DNA of 64,000 nucleotides, from contig NZ_UQJH01000005.1 of the NCBI RefSeq assembly GCF_900541275.1, forward strand, positions 44,589 to 108,588, given 5' to 3'. This stretch comes from an uncultured Porphyromonas sp. (GTDB lineage: Bacteria; Bacteroidota; Bacteroidia; Bacteroidales; Porphyromonadaceae). Of this stretch, positions 63,977-64,000 are shown piece by piece. Position 1 is the stretch's first letter, and each line of letters begins with the position of its first letter. The notes beneath the pieces were generated by a model, which was not told the DNA's origin, did no database searches, and saw only the letters and a list, made by a program, of their open reading frames with translations. The position numbers and the translations under genes are program-made.

Positions 63977-64000
63977 TGGCGGGTAGTGGATTGGGCCACT

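Larger units (their letters stand above)
63664..64000. other. Intergenic region at the right window edge
   Basis: Holds the repeat cluster at 63703, a hairpin near 63893-63929 (CCCGGGGTC with GACCCCGGG), and a TAACTTTG promoter at 63969-63976 that points to a gene outside the window. Confidence 0.7.

Noticed and set aside
63780..64000. Possible tRNA or small RNA gene at the right edge
   Set aside because: Hairpins are present but no cloverleaf or T-loop could be assembled.

Overview
The window reads as a chromosomal segment of a high-GC member of the Bacteroidales, most likely a Porphyromonas-type organism; I cannot name the species. The lineage signs are repeated TAnnTTTG promoter elements with almost no Shine-Dalgarno sequences, the parA-parB-DUF5683-mltD order, DUF3109 and DUF4112 proteins, LL-diaminopimelate aminotransferase, a galM-MFS-galK unit, TonB-dependent receptors and BtuG-type surface lipoproteins. 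Most of the window is tightly packed core genome with many 4-nt ATGA overlaps. Lower-GC or rearranged material is confined to a few islands.

Layout. 1-4213: UvrA paralog (cut by the window edge) and folC. 4216-9986: a convergent capsule-type glycosyltransferase, then a five-gene glycosyltransferase operon (GT4, three GT2, one GT2-like/DUF23-like). 9996-23498: a cobalamin-uptake island. It has a B12 riboswitch, a collagen-stalk beta-propeller lipoprotein, BtuB-like receptor, BtuG-like lipoprotein, PKD-repeat lipoprotein and two paralogous solenoid lipoproteins. It is bracketed by a 578-bp direct repeat of the 3' part of xerD. 22920-26898: xerD-comF-recX-prmC operon divergent from ribD. 26985-32210: a small membrane protein, an ATP-grasp-like protein, pta-ackA and kbl. 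32376-38871: eno, mltD, DUF5683, parB, parA, a lipoprotein and an S4 protein, all on the minus strand. 39350-43995: proton-translocating transhydrogenase operon whose PntB carries four tandem NADP(H)-binding domains. 44202-46821: ruvC, dapL, dapF. 46899-54266: a rearranged zone with hipBA, a truncated U32-peptidase copy, a low-GC outer-membrane-protein pseudogene, a fused relic of dapL and dapF, and the intact U32 gene. 54388-57133: coiled-coil protein plus DUF4112 protein. 57245-60964: galM, MFS transporter, galK. 61168-63663: rplY, DUF3109, pth, Hsp15-like S4 protein.

How the parts work together. The B12 island is a coherent surface uptake machine: riboswitch-controlled lipoproteins would capture corrinoids on the cell surface and hand them to the TonB-dependent barrel. 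The Pnt proteins couple the proton gradient to NAD(P)H exchange. Pta-AckA gives the acetate/ATP branch, Kbl takes part in threonine/glycine breakdown, and the gal genes form a Leloir-type galactose/glucose unit.

The strongest unusual observations are: (1) the quadruplicated domain III in PntB, with all copies apparently intact; (2) the xerD-bracketed B12 island, including a collagen-like stalk on a B12-locus propeller protein; (3) four intergenic clusters of 16-bp near-palindromes on an exact 22-bp period; and (4) a duplicated dapL-dapF-U32 junction that records how hipBA and a foreign outer-membrane gene entered. All calls come from reading the sequence; no database search or structure prediction was run.
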